From Mariniphaga sediminis (GTDB lineage Bacteria; Bacteroidota; Bacteroidia; Bacteroidales; Prolixibacteraceae): a stretch of DNA of 64,000 bases. The stretch covers positions 62,001 to 126,000 of the forward strand of contig NZ_QWET01000016.1 of NCBI RefSeq assembly GCF_003573545.1, in the 5' to 3' direction. This document shows positions 24,725 through 34,200 of this stretch, piece by piece; the stretch's first letter is position 1; each line of letters starts with the position of its first letter. Below the pieces are notes generated by a model. The model was not told the DNA's origin and did not search any database. It saw nothing but the letters and a program-made list of their open reading frames with translations. A program made the translations under genes and the position numbers.

Positions 24725-24880
24725 TTAATTTTCAATCATTTCACATGATTTCCATTCCAACAGCATTGGGATGCCCTGCGGTAGCAATTCCTTGATCAAA
24801 CCTTCAAGAACGCGAAATAGGTATTTAGGTGTCCATACAATATGATAGGTACACCTACACCCATAAATTACATGGTTCTG
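24725..24880 (-). mobile_element. IS200/IS605-family transposase TnpA remnant
   Basis: The minus strand encodes HVIYGCRCTYHIVWTPKY, then FRVLEGLIKELL, then LLEWKSCEMIEN and a stop. YHIVWTPKY and LEWKSCEMIE are the N-terminal signature of Y1/IS200 transposases. The HUH motif and the catalytic Tyr that should follow are missing, and a stop codon lies just upstream of the fragment. It is a dead remnant. The remainder of the 24684-24986 spacer shows no gene. Confidence 0.75.
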
Positions 24881-25010
24881 TCAATTGAATCATAATAAAA
24901 GACATAAATGTCTTTTATATCTACGGATTAATTTGTAACTTGTTTAATATTTGAACTTAACCCCAATTACATGATAATCAGATGAATTGTTTAATGTAAA
25001 ATCAGTCATC

Positions 25011-26708
25011 ATGAAACTCAAAACTATTCTTTTTTTATTAAACATTTGGATTATTGGAGATAAAGATCCTTCCAATATCTCCTATGGTTCAATTTTATCC
25101 TCTCTATCTCAGGCGAAGTCTGAGGTTGAACTTTTTGATGGACTGGGCTCATATAAATGCAGCTTAAGTGAATTTTCTTCAAATGCTCAGGATTACTTGA
25201 ATCAGGGTTTTATTTGGTTGCAATCCTTTAACCATGATGAAGCAATTCGCTTGTTCACAAAAGCAACAGAAATTGATCCTAATTGCGCAATTGCATGGTG
25301 GGCGATATCGTATGCTCAAGGACCAAATTATAATGATCCATTCATGACGGAGCAAAGGAATCAAGCTTCGTGGGATGCATTGCAGAAAGCTATAAAACTT
25401 TTAGAATCTGCATCACCTATAGAAAGAGACCTCATTGAAACATTGAAAACCCGATATGAGAATCCATTCCCAGCAGATCGTTCAAAACTGGAAAAAGCCT
25501 TTGCTGAATCAATGGCAAAAGTTTGGAAGAAATACCCTGAAAATCCGGACGTTGGAGCAATATATGCCGAATCAATGATGCAAATCAGACCTTGGGGTTT
25601 ATACACTACTGACCGCGAACCTGTAGAAGGCACGGAATTTATTGTAGAGACACTGGAACAAGTTCTTAATTTGAACCCAAATCATCCCGGAGCATGTCAC
25701 TTATACATACATGCAGTTGAACAAGGTAAGATTCCTGAGAAAGCGCTTGCAGTTGCTGAACGTTTAGGCAACATGGTTCCTGCCAGCGGACACATGATTC
25801 ATATGCCTTCGCACATTTATACCAGAGTAAACATGTGGGATCGTTCGATTATTCAAAACGAATTAGCCATGGAGGCGGATATCCGGTATCGAAAGATTTC
25901 TCCAAATCAGGGAATTCAACATATGTATATGGTACATAATAATCATATTCTTTCATATTCTGCAATGATGATAGGACATAAAAATAAAGCTCTTGATGCA
26001 TCCCGTCATATGTGGACCGATATACCCAAGGATAAACTCAAGATGCTCACGCCTGACATTGATATTTGGATGTGTTCTGTTTACGATGTGCAAAAGCGCT
26101 TTGGCCTTTGGGATGAACTACTTGAAGAACCTGCACCTCCAGAATTTATGCCTATAACTTCTGCTATGTGGCGGGCACATCGTGCTATTGCATATGCCGC
26201 TAAAAAGAATTTTGATGCTGCAGAAACAGAGTATGCTGAGTTTAAAGAATTATACAACACTACTCCTCCACAGGAATTGTTATTTCCGGGATGGACTGAG
26301 GAGTCATATCGAAAACGTTTGGATCCGATTCTTCATTTTGTTCCCGGTGAAATTGCACTACAAAAAGAAGATTATGCACTTGCCATTGAACATTTGAAAA
26401 AGGCAGTGTTGGCAGAAGATGAATTAGGTTTTGGTGGAGAGCCACCTGAATATCTCCAACCAATCAGACATACTCTGGGTGCCGTTTATTTTAAAGCTGA
26501 AAAATTCGAAGCTGCGGAACAAGTGTATCGCGAAGATCTTGAAGAGTTTCCCGGAAATGGATGGTCATTGTATGGATTAAGCAGGGCCCTTGATGCACAG
26601 GGTAAATCAACAGAAGCGGACATTGTAGAAAGACAGTTCCTAACTGCTTGGGCAGAAGCAGATGTTCCACTCCTTAAAACAACATGTGAATGTATTAAGG
26701 ACATGTAA
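25011..26708 (+). CDS. Tetratricopeptide-repeat protein with N-terminal signal
   Basis: 565 residues from the ATG at 25011 (MKLKTILFLLNIWII); a TTG at 24987 would only add residues before the signal. TPR-like helical pairs recur, for example DYLNQGFIWLQSFNHDEAIR, LFTKATEIDPNCAIAWWAI and HPGACHLYIHAVEQGKIPEK near 85-260, and LYGLSRALDAQGKSTEAD at the end. The central part has a HMIHMPSHIYTRVNMW motif with several His residues that recurs in this TPR subgroup. Probably periplasmic and a protein-interaction scaffold. The natural partner is unknown, and it is separated by 460 bp from the next gene. Confidence 0.8.
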   Translation: MKLKTILFLLNIWIIGDKDPSNISYGSILSSLSQAKSEVELFDGLGSYKCSLSEFSSNAQDYLNQGFIWLQSFNHDEAIRLFTKATEIDPNCAIAWWAISYAQGPNYNDPFMTEQRNQASWDALQKAIKLLESASPIERDLIETLKTRYENPFPADRSKLEKAFAESMAKVWKKYPENPDVGAIYAESMMQIRPWGLYTTDREPVEGTEFIVETLEQVLNLNPNHPGACHLYIHAVEQGKIPEKALAVAERLGNMVPASGHMIHMPSHIYTRVNMWDRSIIQNELAMEADIRYRKISPNQGIQHMYMVHNNHILSYSAMMIGHKNKALDASRHMWTDIPKDKLKMLTPDIDIWMCSVYDVQKRFGLWDELLEEPAPPEFMPITSAMWRAHRAIAYAAKKNFDAAETEYAEFKELYNTTPPQELLFPGWTEESYRKRLDPILHFVPGEIALQKEDYALAIEHLKKAVLAEDELGFGGEPPEYLQPIRHTLGAVYFKAEKFEAAEQVYREDLEEFPGNGWSLYGLSRALDAQGKSTEADIVERQFLTAWAEADVPLLKTTCECIKDM

Positions 26709-27047
26709 TTATTCAGCTTTCCAATTTTTTTAATGTCAGCAAAATGTGATAGGTACCTTCCTATTCTATTACTTCAGGTGTATAAGAAGTGGAATTTTCA
26801 TCAGGATTATAATCAATTTTACAGTCTCTGATGTTATCCTCTGGTGGTTCCGGCATTTTCAGAGGAAGCGATTCCATTGGGAGAACCGTGTCTCGATTCG
26901 ATACAATACAGCTCGCAACTTTGTAGCAACACTTCGGGATATGGTCCCTGAAGGCATAACACCTTTCGAAACTTCTGAACTGAAGATTTCTTACAATGAG
27001 AATGCTGTGGAATACACTCATATCGTGCTTGATGAATTTGAATATCC
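26709..27047. other. Spacer with possible coding remnant
   Basis: No intact gene. A minus-strand frame ending at 26761 reads like the C-terminus of a protein (MESLPLKMPEPPEDNIRDCK, then IDYNPDENSTSYTPEVIE). A plus-strand frame on the same DNA runs into the 48-bp repeat. One of them may be a remnant; I cannot decide which. Confidence 0.3.
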
Positions 27048-27095
27048 CCTGACAGCCGGAAGTTGCAACCTGATTTGTGAAAGTTTAGTGTAAAT
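27048..27095 (+). repeat. 48-bp dispersed repeat, copy B
   Basis: Matches copy C (29724-29771) at about 41 of 48 positions and stands 75 bp upstream of the first membrane AraC gene, as copy C stands 79 bp upstream of the second. The intervening DNA is also related (TTTTTCAATACAAAAA, then GTAAATTGTA in both). Confidence 0.65.
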
Positions 27096-27170
27096 AATCA
27101 GCAAATTGGATCAATCTTTCAATATTTTTCAATACAAAAATTAGTAAATTGTATATGCAATTTTTAGCAT

Positions 27171-28331
27171 ATGCTTTTATTTTTATCCATTACAGGTATT
27201 TTTTTGTCATTAATTTTACTGTATTTCAATGCGAAGAAATACACATCTACCATCTACCTGAGTTTATTCTTTTTATTTATTAGCCTTTATGGTTTTTATC
27301 AGTACATTTTACTGTATTCCAAATCAGTAACACTTATCAGTCTTTTCCTTTTTAATTTATCGGTTGCAGGCTCTCCCGTTTATTTAATCGGGCCGATGCT
27401 ATTTTGGTACACAAGAAGTGTTTTAACAGATGATGCGAAACTGAAAAGAAGCGATTTTTGGCATTTTATCCCAGCAGTTATCTTTTTTATTTCAGCTTTA
27501 CCAAATTCCTTTGTTCCCTGGCACGAAAAAGTAGAAGCTGCTGAAACTGTTATTCATGACCAGAGCTACATTATGATTTACAAAGCCACATTATTAAGTG
27601 AAATTTTCTCTTCTGTTACAATTTTCATAACACGTCTCTTCCTGGTTTTAGGATATACAATATGGTCTATTGGCTTATTCATAAACTATCTGGTAAAGAA
27701 AAAATCATCTGCAGTTTTGTCGAAACAACAATTTATGAGAAAATGGTTGTGTTATTTACTGGGATTTATGTTGATTTTGGTTGTCAGCCAGATGGCCCTC
27801 GTCATTAAAAGTTTTGAAATGCATTTTTCTACCGTATTCTTTACATTTAATATCATACGTGTTGTATCAGTAGTCGGGCTTCTTGGATTGCTTATCTCGC
27901 CATTCTTTTTTCCAACCATTCTTTATGGGTTACCCCGAATGTCTAAAACAAATGAGACAAAGCCGTCCTTTTATTCTTTTGAATCCGATTATCTTCAATC
28001 CATAGGGAAAAAATCAGATTCTGTTATGGAAGAGCTGCAGCTTTATCTGGAACCCGATTGTAATCTTGCCTTTTTTTCAAAGCAAATTAATATTCCAGCT
28101 CATCATCTTTCATATTATTTCAGGGAGGTAAAAAAACAACGTTTTAATGATTTCAGAAATGAGTGGCGAATTAACCATGCAAAAGCCCTTATTCAGGAGG
28201 GAAAGGCAAATGAGATTACCTTGGAAGCCATTGGGACGCTTTCCGGATTCTCATCGCGAAATGCATTTATTACTGACTTTAAAAAGCTGGAAGGAGAATC
28301 TCCAGGCACCTATGCTGCCCGCTTCAATTAA
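27171..28331 (+). CDS. Membrane-anchored AraC-family transcriptional regulator, paralog 1
   Basis: 386 residues. About seven hydrophobic segments fill residues 1-235 (for example MLLFLSITGIFLSLILLYF, LFFLFISLYGFYQYILLY and VSVVGLLGLLISPFFFPTIL). A cytoplasmic AraC/XylS helix-turn-helix domain follows (~275-385; FNDFRNEWRINHAKALIQEG, GTLSGFSSRNAFITDFKKLEG). One-component sensors of this design detect a signal in or at the membrane and act on nearby genes. It is about three-quarters identical to the gene at 29851. Just downstream lie two inverted repeats and a FISUMP lipoprotein gene, its likely target. Confidence 0.9.
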   Translation: MLLFLSITGIFLSLILLYFNAKKYTSTIYLSLFFLFISLYGFYQYILLYSKSVTLISLFLFNLSVAGSPVYLIGPMLFWYTRSVLTDDAKLKRSDFWHFIPAVIFFISALPNSFVPWHEKVEAAETVIHDQSYIMIYKATLLSEIFSSVTIFITRLFLVLGYTIWSIGLFINYLVKKKSSAVLSKQQFMRKWLCYLLGFMLILVVSQMALVIKSFEMHFSTVFFTFNIIRVVSVVGLLGLLISPFFFPTILYGLPRMSKTNETKPSFYSFESDYLQSIGKKSDSVMEELQLYLEPDCNLAFFSKQINIPAHHLSYYFREVKKQRFNDFRNEWRINHAKALIQEGKANEITLEAIGTLSGFSSRNAFITDFKKLEGESPGTYAARFN

Positions 28332-28355
28332 AAAATTTCTTTAAAAACCATCTTC

Positions 28356-28386
28356 CCTTGCACCATTTTTCAAAAACAGTACAAGG
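28356..28386 (+). promoter_or_regulatory. Inverted repeat IR1, copy 1 (conserved leader block)
   Basis: CCTTGCAC (28356-28363) and GTACAAGG (28379-28386) pair at 7 of 8 positions around a 15-nt spacer, 24 bp after the AraC stop. The same element, with perfect 7-bp arms, follows the paralogous gene at 31067-31095. It may be an operator or a weak terminator; there is no U-tract. Confidence 0.5.
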
Positions 28387-28463
28387 TGAACCTCCAAAAA
28401 TTTCCTCTTTTTTTTTCACTTCCCGAATTTTGTTTGAAGTTATATAACTACAGCTGAATTCAT

Positions 28464-28510
28464 GAGACGGTAATGCAAATCTGGATTAACCAGCCACGCA
28501 TGACCGTCTC
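28464..28510 (+). promoter_or_regulatory. Inverted repeat IR2, copy 1 (conserved hairpin leader of the FISUMP lipoprotein)
   Basis: GAGACGGTAATGC (28464-28476) and GCATGACCGTCTC (28498-28510) pair at 12 of 13 positions with a 21-nt loop, 64 bp before the ATG at 28575. The counterpart at 31174-31220 also pairs at 12 of 13, with the single mismatch at a different position. The stem is thus kept while the sequence drifts. No U-tract follows, so this is not a standard terminator. Confidence 0.65.
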
Positions 28511-28574
28511 TGAACAGCAGTAGTAAAAACACATTCTTAATTCAACTGAGTTATAACTTTAAAAACTAAAAATC

Positions 28575-29570
28575 ATGGAAAAAAAATTGTTTGAAAAAAG
28601 AACCATCAAAAGAATGATTCCTTATGTATTAGCTCTAGTTCTGATTTCTATTTCATTCCAGTCTTGCCAAAAGGATGAAATACTACTGAACGATTTTGAA
28701 AATGAATCTATCCAATTAAAAAGTGCAACTATTTCAATTGGTGCGATTGATGCACTGATTGATAAAATTGAAAATTATGAAACCGCAGGTGTATTAGATT
28801 CCAAACTGGCAAATGTTTTTATCAAAGAACTTGAAAATGTAAAGAAAAGCCTGGAAAAAGGAAATGAGAAAGCGGCAGAAAACCTGCTTCAGGCAATCAT
28901 ATATCAACTTGAGGGTATGGTGAAAGCCGGAAACATTGAGACATCTATTGGTGAAGGACTTATTTCTCAACTGGAATCAATGGTTGGAGAATATCCAACA
29001 TTTACTGATACGAGAGACGGTCATGTTTATAAGATAGTTACCATCGGAAATCAGACCTGGATGGCTGAGAACCTGGCGTATGATGCAGGTACCGGATGTT
29101 ACGCTTATAACAATGATGAAAGTAATGTGGCTATTTATGGCAGATTATATACATGGAATGCAGCGATGGCAGGAGGAACCACCCCCGGTGCACAAGGTAT
29201 TAGCCCTGATGGTTGGCACATTCCAACGATTGCAGAATGGGAAGAACTTCGGTCGTACCTTGGTGGAGAAGAAGTTGCCGGCGGAAAGATGAAAACAACA
29301 GGTACAATACAAGATGGTACTGGTTTATGGGTAACTCCAAATACAGCGGCTACCAACGAAAGTGGTTTTAGCGGGTTACCCGGAGGTATTGTTAATTACT
29401 CAGGTAATTCTGAAGCTATAGGCATATATGGATTTTGGTGGAGTTCTAACCAAACCACAACAACCACTGCTGCAAATATGCGTTTAGATTTTGGTTCAGG
29501 GTATTTAGTTCGACAAGATCTGAATAAGATATATGGGCAAAGTATCCGTTGTATTAAAGATAGCGAATAA
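28575..29570 (+). CDS. FISUMP-domain surface lipoprotein
   Basis: 331 residues. N-terminal lipoprotein signal with lipobox FQSC (VLALVLISISFQSC, Cys ~31). Residues ~50-140 are helical with a repeated pattern of Lys/Glu/Leu (FIKELENVKKSLEKGNEKAA). The rest is a Fibrobacter-succinogenes-major-paralogous (FISUMP) domain: YKIVTIGNQTWMAENLAYDA, YGRLYTWNAAM, GWHIPTIAEWEEL, ESGFSGLPGG, WWSSNQT and QSIRCIKDSE at the end. It is likely on the outer surface. Function of the FISUMP domain is not established. It follows the first AraC paralog and its hairpin leader. Confidence 0.9.
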   Translation: MEKKLFEKRTIKRMIPYVLALVLISISFQSCQKDEILLNDFENESIQLKSATISIGAIDALIDKIENYETAGVLDSKLANVFIKELENVKKSLEKGNEKAAENLLQAIIYQLEGMVKAGNIETSIGEGLISQLESMVGEYPTFTDTRDGHVYKIVTIGNQTWMAENLAYDAGTGCYAYNNDESNVAIYGRLYTWNAAMAGGTTPGAQGISPDGWHIPTIAEWEELRSYLGGEEVAGGKMKTTGTIQDGTGLWVTPNTAATNESGFSGLPGGIVNYSGNSEAIGIYGFWWSSNQTTTTTAANMRLDFGSGYLVRQDLNKIYGQSIRCIKDSE

Positions 29571-29684
29571 GTGAAGTTTGACTATTTGGTTAATTTTGAT
29601 TTTTAGGGAAATACAGAATTAATCTAAATGATTTCGGAGAATTAGGCATTTACATTCTAACCTTGAATAAATCCAGGCTCAAAA

Positions 29685-29711
29685 AAAAGAGGTCGATACT
29701 GACCTCTTTTT
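29685..29711 (+). terminator. Rho-independent terminator downstream of the FISUMP lipoprotein gene
   Basis: AAAAGAGGTC (29685-29694) / GACCTCTTTTT (29701-29711), a 10-bp stem with a 6-nt loop, flanked by A-run and T-run so it could work in both directions. It lies 114 bp after the stop codon. Confidence 0.8.
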
Positions 29712-29723
29712 GCTTTTGGCTCC

Positions 29724-29771
29724 CCTGACAGTTGGAAGTTGCAACCTAATATGTGAAAGTTTGGTGTGAAT
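29724..29771 (+). repeat. 48-bp dispersed repeat, copy C
   Basis: Copy starting CCTGACAGTTGGAAGTTGC, immediately after the terminator and 79 bp before the second AraC paralog. See copies A and B for comparison. Confidence 0.65.
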
Positions 29772-29850
29772 TTGCATCAACTTGAACTAATCTTCTTGTA
29801 TTTTTCAATACAAAAAATTCGTAAATTGTACCTCATAATTAATGTAGTAG

Positions 29851-31041
29851 ATGCTTTTATTTTTATCGATAGCCGGCATTTTCTTGTCTTTGCTTCTACT
29901 GTATTTCAATGCAAAAAAATTTGCATCTACTACCTATCTCGGTATTTTCTTCTTTTTGATTAGTCTGTATGGTCTTTATCAATATATATTATTGTATTCA
30001 AAATCAGTTACCTTAATCAGTCTTTTTCTTTTTAATCTTTCTTTATTCAGCTCTCCGGTTTATTTAATTGGACCAATGCTTTACTGGTATGTCAGAAGTG
30101 TGCTAACTGATGATCCAAAATTGAAAAGAAGCGATTTATTGCATTTTATTCCTGCAATAATTTTTTTCATTTCAGCCTTGCCAAACACTTTTGTTCCATG
30201 GCAAGAAAAAGTAGAAGTAGCAAAAACAGTTGTAAGTGATCAAAGTTATATAATGGTATATAAAGCTACATTATTAAGCGAATTTCTCTCTTCAGCTACC
30301 ATATTTTTAACTCGACTTTTTCTGGTTCTTGGGTATACAATATGGTCAATTGTTTTATTTATTAATTACATAAAAAAAAGAAAATCATCATCAGTATTCT
30401 CGAAGCAACAATTCATGAAAAAGTGGTTATGCTATTTGCTCGGGTTTATGTTGATTTTGGTGATCAGTCAGTTGTTTATGGTATCTAAAAGTTTTGAGAT
30501 GCATTTTCCCGCGATATTCTTTACATTCAATATCATACGAGTAATATCGGTAGTTGGGCTTGTAGGGCTTTTAATCTCACCATTCTTTTTCCCGACTATT
30601 CTTTACGGATTACCCCGGATGCCCGAAAGAAATGAAGAGGAAAAAGATAACAGGCTGACAAATGAGACTAAACCACCTTCCAATTCTTTTGAATCCGATT
30701 ATCTTCAATCCATCGGACTAAAATCAGATTCTTTAATGAAAGAGAAGCAGCTTTATCTTGAACCTGAATGCAATCTTGGTTTTTTCTCCAGGCAAATTGA
30801 CGTCCCGGCTCATCATCTTGCATACTATTTTAGGGAAATAAAAAAGCAGCGCTTTAATGATTTTCGCAACGAGTGGCGGATTAACCATGCAAAATCCCTC
30901 ATTCAGGAAGGCAAAGCAAATGAAATTACCCTTGAAGCAATCGGATCACTTTCCGGATTCTCTTCCCGTAACGCATTTATAACCGACTTCAAAAAAACAG
31001 AAGGCGTTTCGCCAAGCGTGTATGCCTCCCGATTCAATTAA
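29851..31041 (+). CDS. Membrane-anchored AraC-family transcriptional regulator, paralog 2
   Basis: 396 residues, the same architecture as the gene at 27171: about seven membrane segments (MLLFLSIAGIFLSLLLLYF onward), then an insertion of ~10 residues in the linker (EEEKDNRLTN), then the AraC helix-turn-helix (FNDFRNEWRINHAKSLIQEG, GSLSGFSSRNAFITDFKKTEG). The DNA-binding half is nearly identical to paralog 1, so the two may recognise similar sites. The spacing to its following inverted repeats matches that of paralog 1 to within a base or two. The next gene is a large T9SS surface protein. Confidence 0.9.
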   Translation: MLLFLSIAGIFLSLLLLYFNAKKFASTTYLGIFFFLISLYGLYQYILLYSKSVTLISLFLFNLSLFSSPVYLIGPMLYWYVRSVLTDDPKLKRSDLLHFIPAIIFFISALPNTFVPWQEKVEVAKTVVSDQSYIMVYKATLLSEFLSSATIFLTRLFLVLGYTIWSIVLFINYIKKRKSSSVFSKQQFMKKWLCYLLGFMLILVISQLFMVSKSFEMHFPAIFFTFNIIRVISVVGLVGLLISPFFFPTILYGLPRMPERNEEEKDNRLTNETKPPSNSFESDYLQSIGLKSDSLMKEKQLYLEPECNLGFFSRQIDVPAHHLAYYFREIKKQRFNDFRNEWRINHAKSLIQEGKANEITLEAIGSLSGFSSRNAFITDFKKTEGVSPSVYASRFN

Positions 31042-31066
31042 AAAAATTTCATAAAGAACTCCCTTT

Positions 31067-31095
31067 CTTGTACCATCTTTCAAAATCAGTACAAG
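31067..31095 (+). promoter_or_regulatory. Inverted repeat IR1, copy 2 (conserved leader block)
   Basis: Perfect 7-bp arms CTTGTAC (31067-31073) and GTACAAG (31089-31095) with 15-nt spacer; same place relative to the AraC stop as IR1 copy 1. Confidence 0.5.
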
Positions 31096-31173
31096 GGTAA
31101 CCCTCAAAAATTTCAGCATTGATTTTCACTTTCCGAATTTTGTTTCAGGTTATTTAACTACAGCTGAATTTAT

Positions 31174-31220
31174 GAGACGGTCATGTTAAACTGAATCAAA
31201 CGGCCACACATGACCTTCTC
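31174..31220 (+). promoter_or_regulatory. Inverted repeat IR2, copy 2 (conserved hairpin leader of the GLUG/T9SS gene)
   Basis: GAGACGGTCATGT (31174-31186) and ACATGACCTTCTC (31208-31220), 12 of 13 pairs, 21-nt loop, 61 bp before the ATG at 31282. It lies 132 bp after the AraC stop, exactly as copy 1 does. Flanking blocks (AACTACAGCTGAATT upstream, CAGCAGTAGTAAAAAC downstream) are conserved too. Confidence 0.65.
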
Positions 31221-31281
31221 TAATCAGCAGTAGTAAAAACCATTTTAATTCAACTTAGTTATAACCTTTAATTAAAAAATC

Positions 31282-34200
31282 ATGAAAAAAGTACTACTTC
31301 TAAACCTGATGTTGCTCATCATAAGCTGGGCAATAAGTGCACAAACTGCCACCCCGCCTGCAATTGGCGATGGTTCTGAAAGTAATCCCTATCAAATTGC
31401 AACTCTTGAAAACCTTTACTGGATTGCAACGAATTCATCTCGGTCTATGGGGGATAATTATTTTATTCAAACGGCAGATATTGACGCATCTTCAACTGCA
31501 AATTGGACCGGTGGCTGGACTCCTATTGGCAATAGTACGAATAATTTTTGGGGACACTACGATGGAATGAATCATGTTATTTCAGGTCTTTATATTAATA
31601 GTTCCTCTAATGCTGAAATTGGGCTTTTTGGTTTCACACAAAACGCTGAATTTAAGAACCTGGGTATTACGAATGTTTATATTGAAGCAGAAAGTGCAGA
31701 AAATACAGGAGCACTTTTAGGATATGCCGATTTTAATGTTATAGTTGATAACTGTTTTAGTACGGGTACAGTAAAGGGACATTATTTCACAGGTGGATTA
31801 GCAGGTTATTTGACAAATTACAATACTAATACAACCATCCGTAACAGTTACAGTACGTGCAATGTAAGTGGTTCTCAATATGCAGGAGGATTAGTTGGTG
31901 TTTGTCAAAGTTATGTTTCTATTCTTAATTGTTTTCATGCTGAAGGCACTGTTGAATGCAATGAAGGTTGCGGAGGTCTGATTGGATATGTTAATGGAGC
32001 AACAATCTCACAATGTTATAGTACTGGAAAAGTGATAGGTAATTCCGGTGCGGGTGGTTTGATTGGTATTAATGCTGGTTCAACAATTTATAATAGTTAC
32101 AGCAAGTGCCCGGTCACAAGCAATTCAACTTTTCAGTCATGCGGAGGCCTTGTTGGATTAACTATTGGCAATGCAAACATAATCAATTCCTATAGTACCG
32201 GATCTGTTTTGTCTGGTATGGGCGGATTGGTCGGAGGCTTTAATCCTGATTATGGTACTCCTACTATTACGAGTTCTTTTTGGGACACCGAAACATCAGG
32301 AACAACCTTGAGTGCAGCAGGTGTGGGAAAAACCACTGTACAAATGACAATGGAATCGACCTTTACCAATGCAGGTTGGGATTTTACAACTACTTGGGGC
32401 ATGAACGCAGGTTGCAATGACAAATATCCTTACCTGATCCCAAAGGTCATCAGGTTACCATCGGTAACCATTACATGCGATGTTAATGGAGAGATATGTT
32501 CCAACATGACACCGAATTTCACGGCAACGCCACACAACACCGGCGTAGGCGATATTTACTATTCATGGAAGCTTAATGGTGAATCGGTTGGATTAAACCA
32601 GAATCCTTACACTTTAATAGACCTTGTACCTGGATATGAGTATAAGGTAAGCTGTGAAATAACTGTTGCCGACACTACCTGTTGTACTTCTGTCACAGCT
32701 ACTTCGAACGAAATTACACTATACGTCACTGACAAACCAGATGCTGGAGAGATAACCGGGAAAAATCTGATTCAGGTTGGGGATACCACTACACTTAGCT
32801 CAACTGTTACAGGTGGCTTCTGGTTGAGTGCTTATGATACGATTGCCACAGTAGATGAATATGGCAAGGTTACCGGCACGGGTGTCGGAGAAACAACTAT
32901 AGGTTATGCAGTAATAGGAGATGATCCATGCAATGAAGTTGGTTGGACGGAATTTCAGATTACAGTAAGTGAACCTCAGAGCCAATGTACGGGTTCCGCT
33001 TTGGCCGTATTTGCCTATCTCGATAACGACAATAACATGAACCCGCAAAATGCAACCGGTGAACCGGATGACCAATTCGCTGCGATTGGATACATGGAAC
33101 ATGTTCAGCTTGACCTTACCGGTGGCAACCTGACCATTGCAAGCCCGGTAACCATCCGTATGAGAAAAGAACCGGGCGGCGATAACTCATTTGCCTTGAT
33201 ATTTGAATCTGAGAATGGCCAATACTGGAGTGTGCCAGGACCGTTCACGGTGACAACCGATGATTTTACAGAATATAATATCAACTTGAACGAAAACACA
33301 CGCTACATCAGCATTGAAAATCTTTCTCCAAACTGGTTGTTTGTCGAATCGGTCACATTCAACTACCCCTGTCAGGAATGTACCGATGGTACACTTACAC
33401 TGATCTCGGACAATAGCCAACAATCAGTTTGCCTTTCGACCGCCGTCGGCGACATCGTTTACACAACAGGTGGTAGCGCGACCGGAGCAACCGTGGAAGG
33501 GTTACCGACTGGAGTTGGCGGAACTTTCGATAACGGAACATTCACGATCAGTGGTACACCAATTGTATCAGGCACTTTCGATTATACAGTTACCACCACA
33601 GGTATTGTGTCGCCTTGTGCAGAAGCAATCGCCACAGGGACCATTACTGTTAATGCACTGCCGGATGTTTCGGATATTATTCCTTCAACTACAGATCCGA
33701 TAGCAATTAATGTATTATTATCAATAACTGTTTCATACTCGGATGTTGACGGCAATGTCGAAACTGCTGTTATTGACTGGGGAGATGGAAGTAGCAATGA
33801 CTTTTCAATAAAAGAGCATTCTTATGCTAGTGCAGGAGTTTATACAATAACTGCATCGGTAGTCGATGATTGTGGTAAGGTAACTAAAACATACCAGTAT
33901 GTTGTCGTTTACGATCCATCCGCAGGCTTTGTAACCGGTGGCGGCTGGATAGAATCACCAATATGTGACAATGTTGATCCTGCTTATGAATATATGGATG
34001 TAAGTGGCACAGCTAATTTTGGTTTTGTTGCCAAATATTTGAAAGGAAAACAAACACCTGATGGCAGCACCGAATTCCAGTTCAAAGCCGGAGGTCTGAA
34101 TTTCAAAAGTACCGATTATGAATGGTTGATAATCGCTGGTTCAAAAGCTCAATATAAAGGCTCAGGTACAATTAATGGTTCCGGCGATTTCGGATTTATG

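Noticed and set aside
26746-27093. 115-codon plus-strand frame upstream of the first AraC paralog
   Set aside because: It ends in the 48-bp repeat, lacks a convincing N-terminus, and a competing minus-strand frame exists; kept only as a possible remnant in the spacer note.
28464-28510. IR2 as a phase-variable invertible promoter
   Set aside because: The spacer between arms is only 21 bp, too short for an invertible promoter, and no invertase gene is present nearby.
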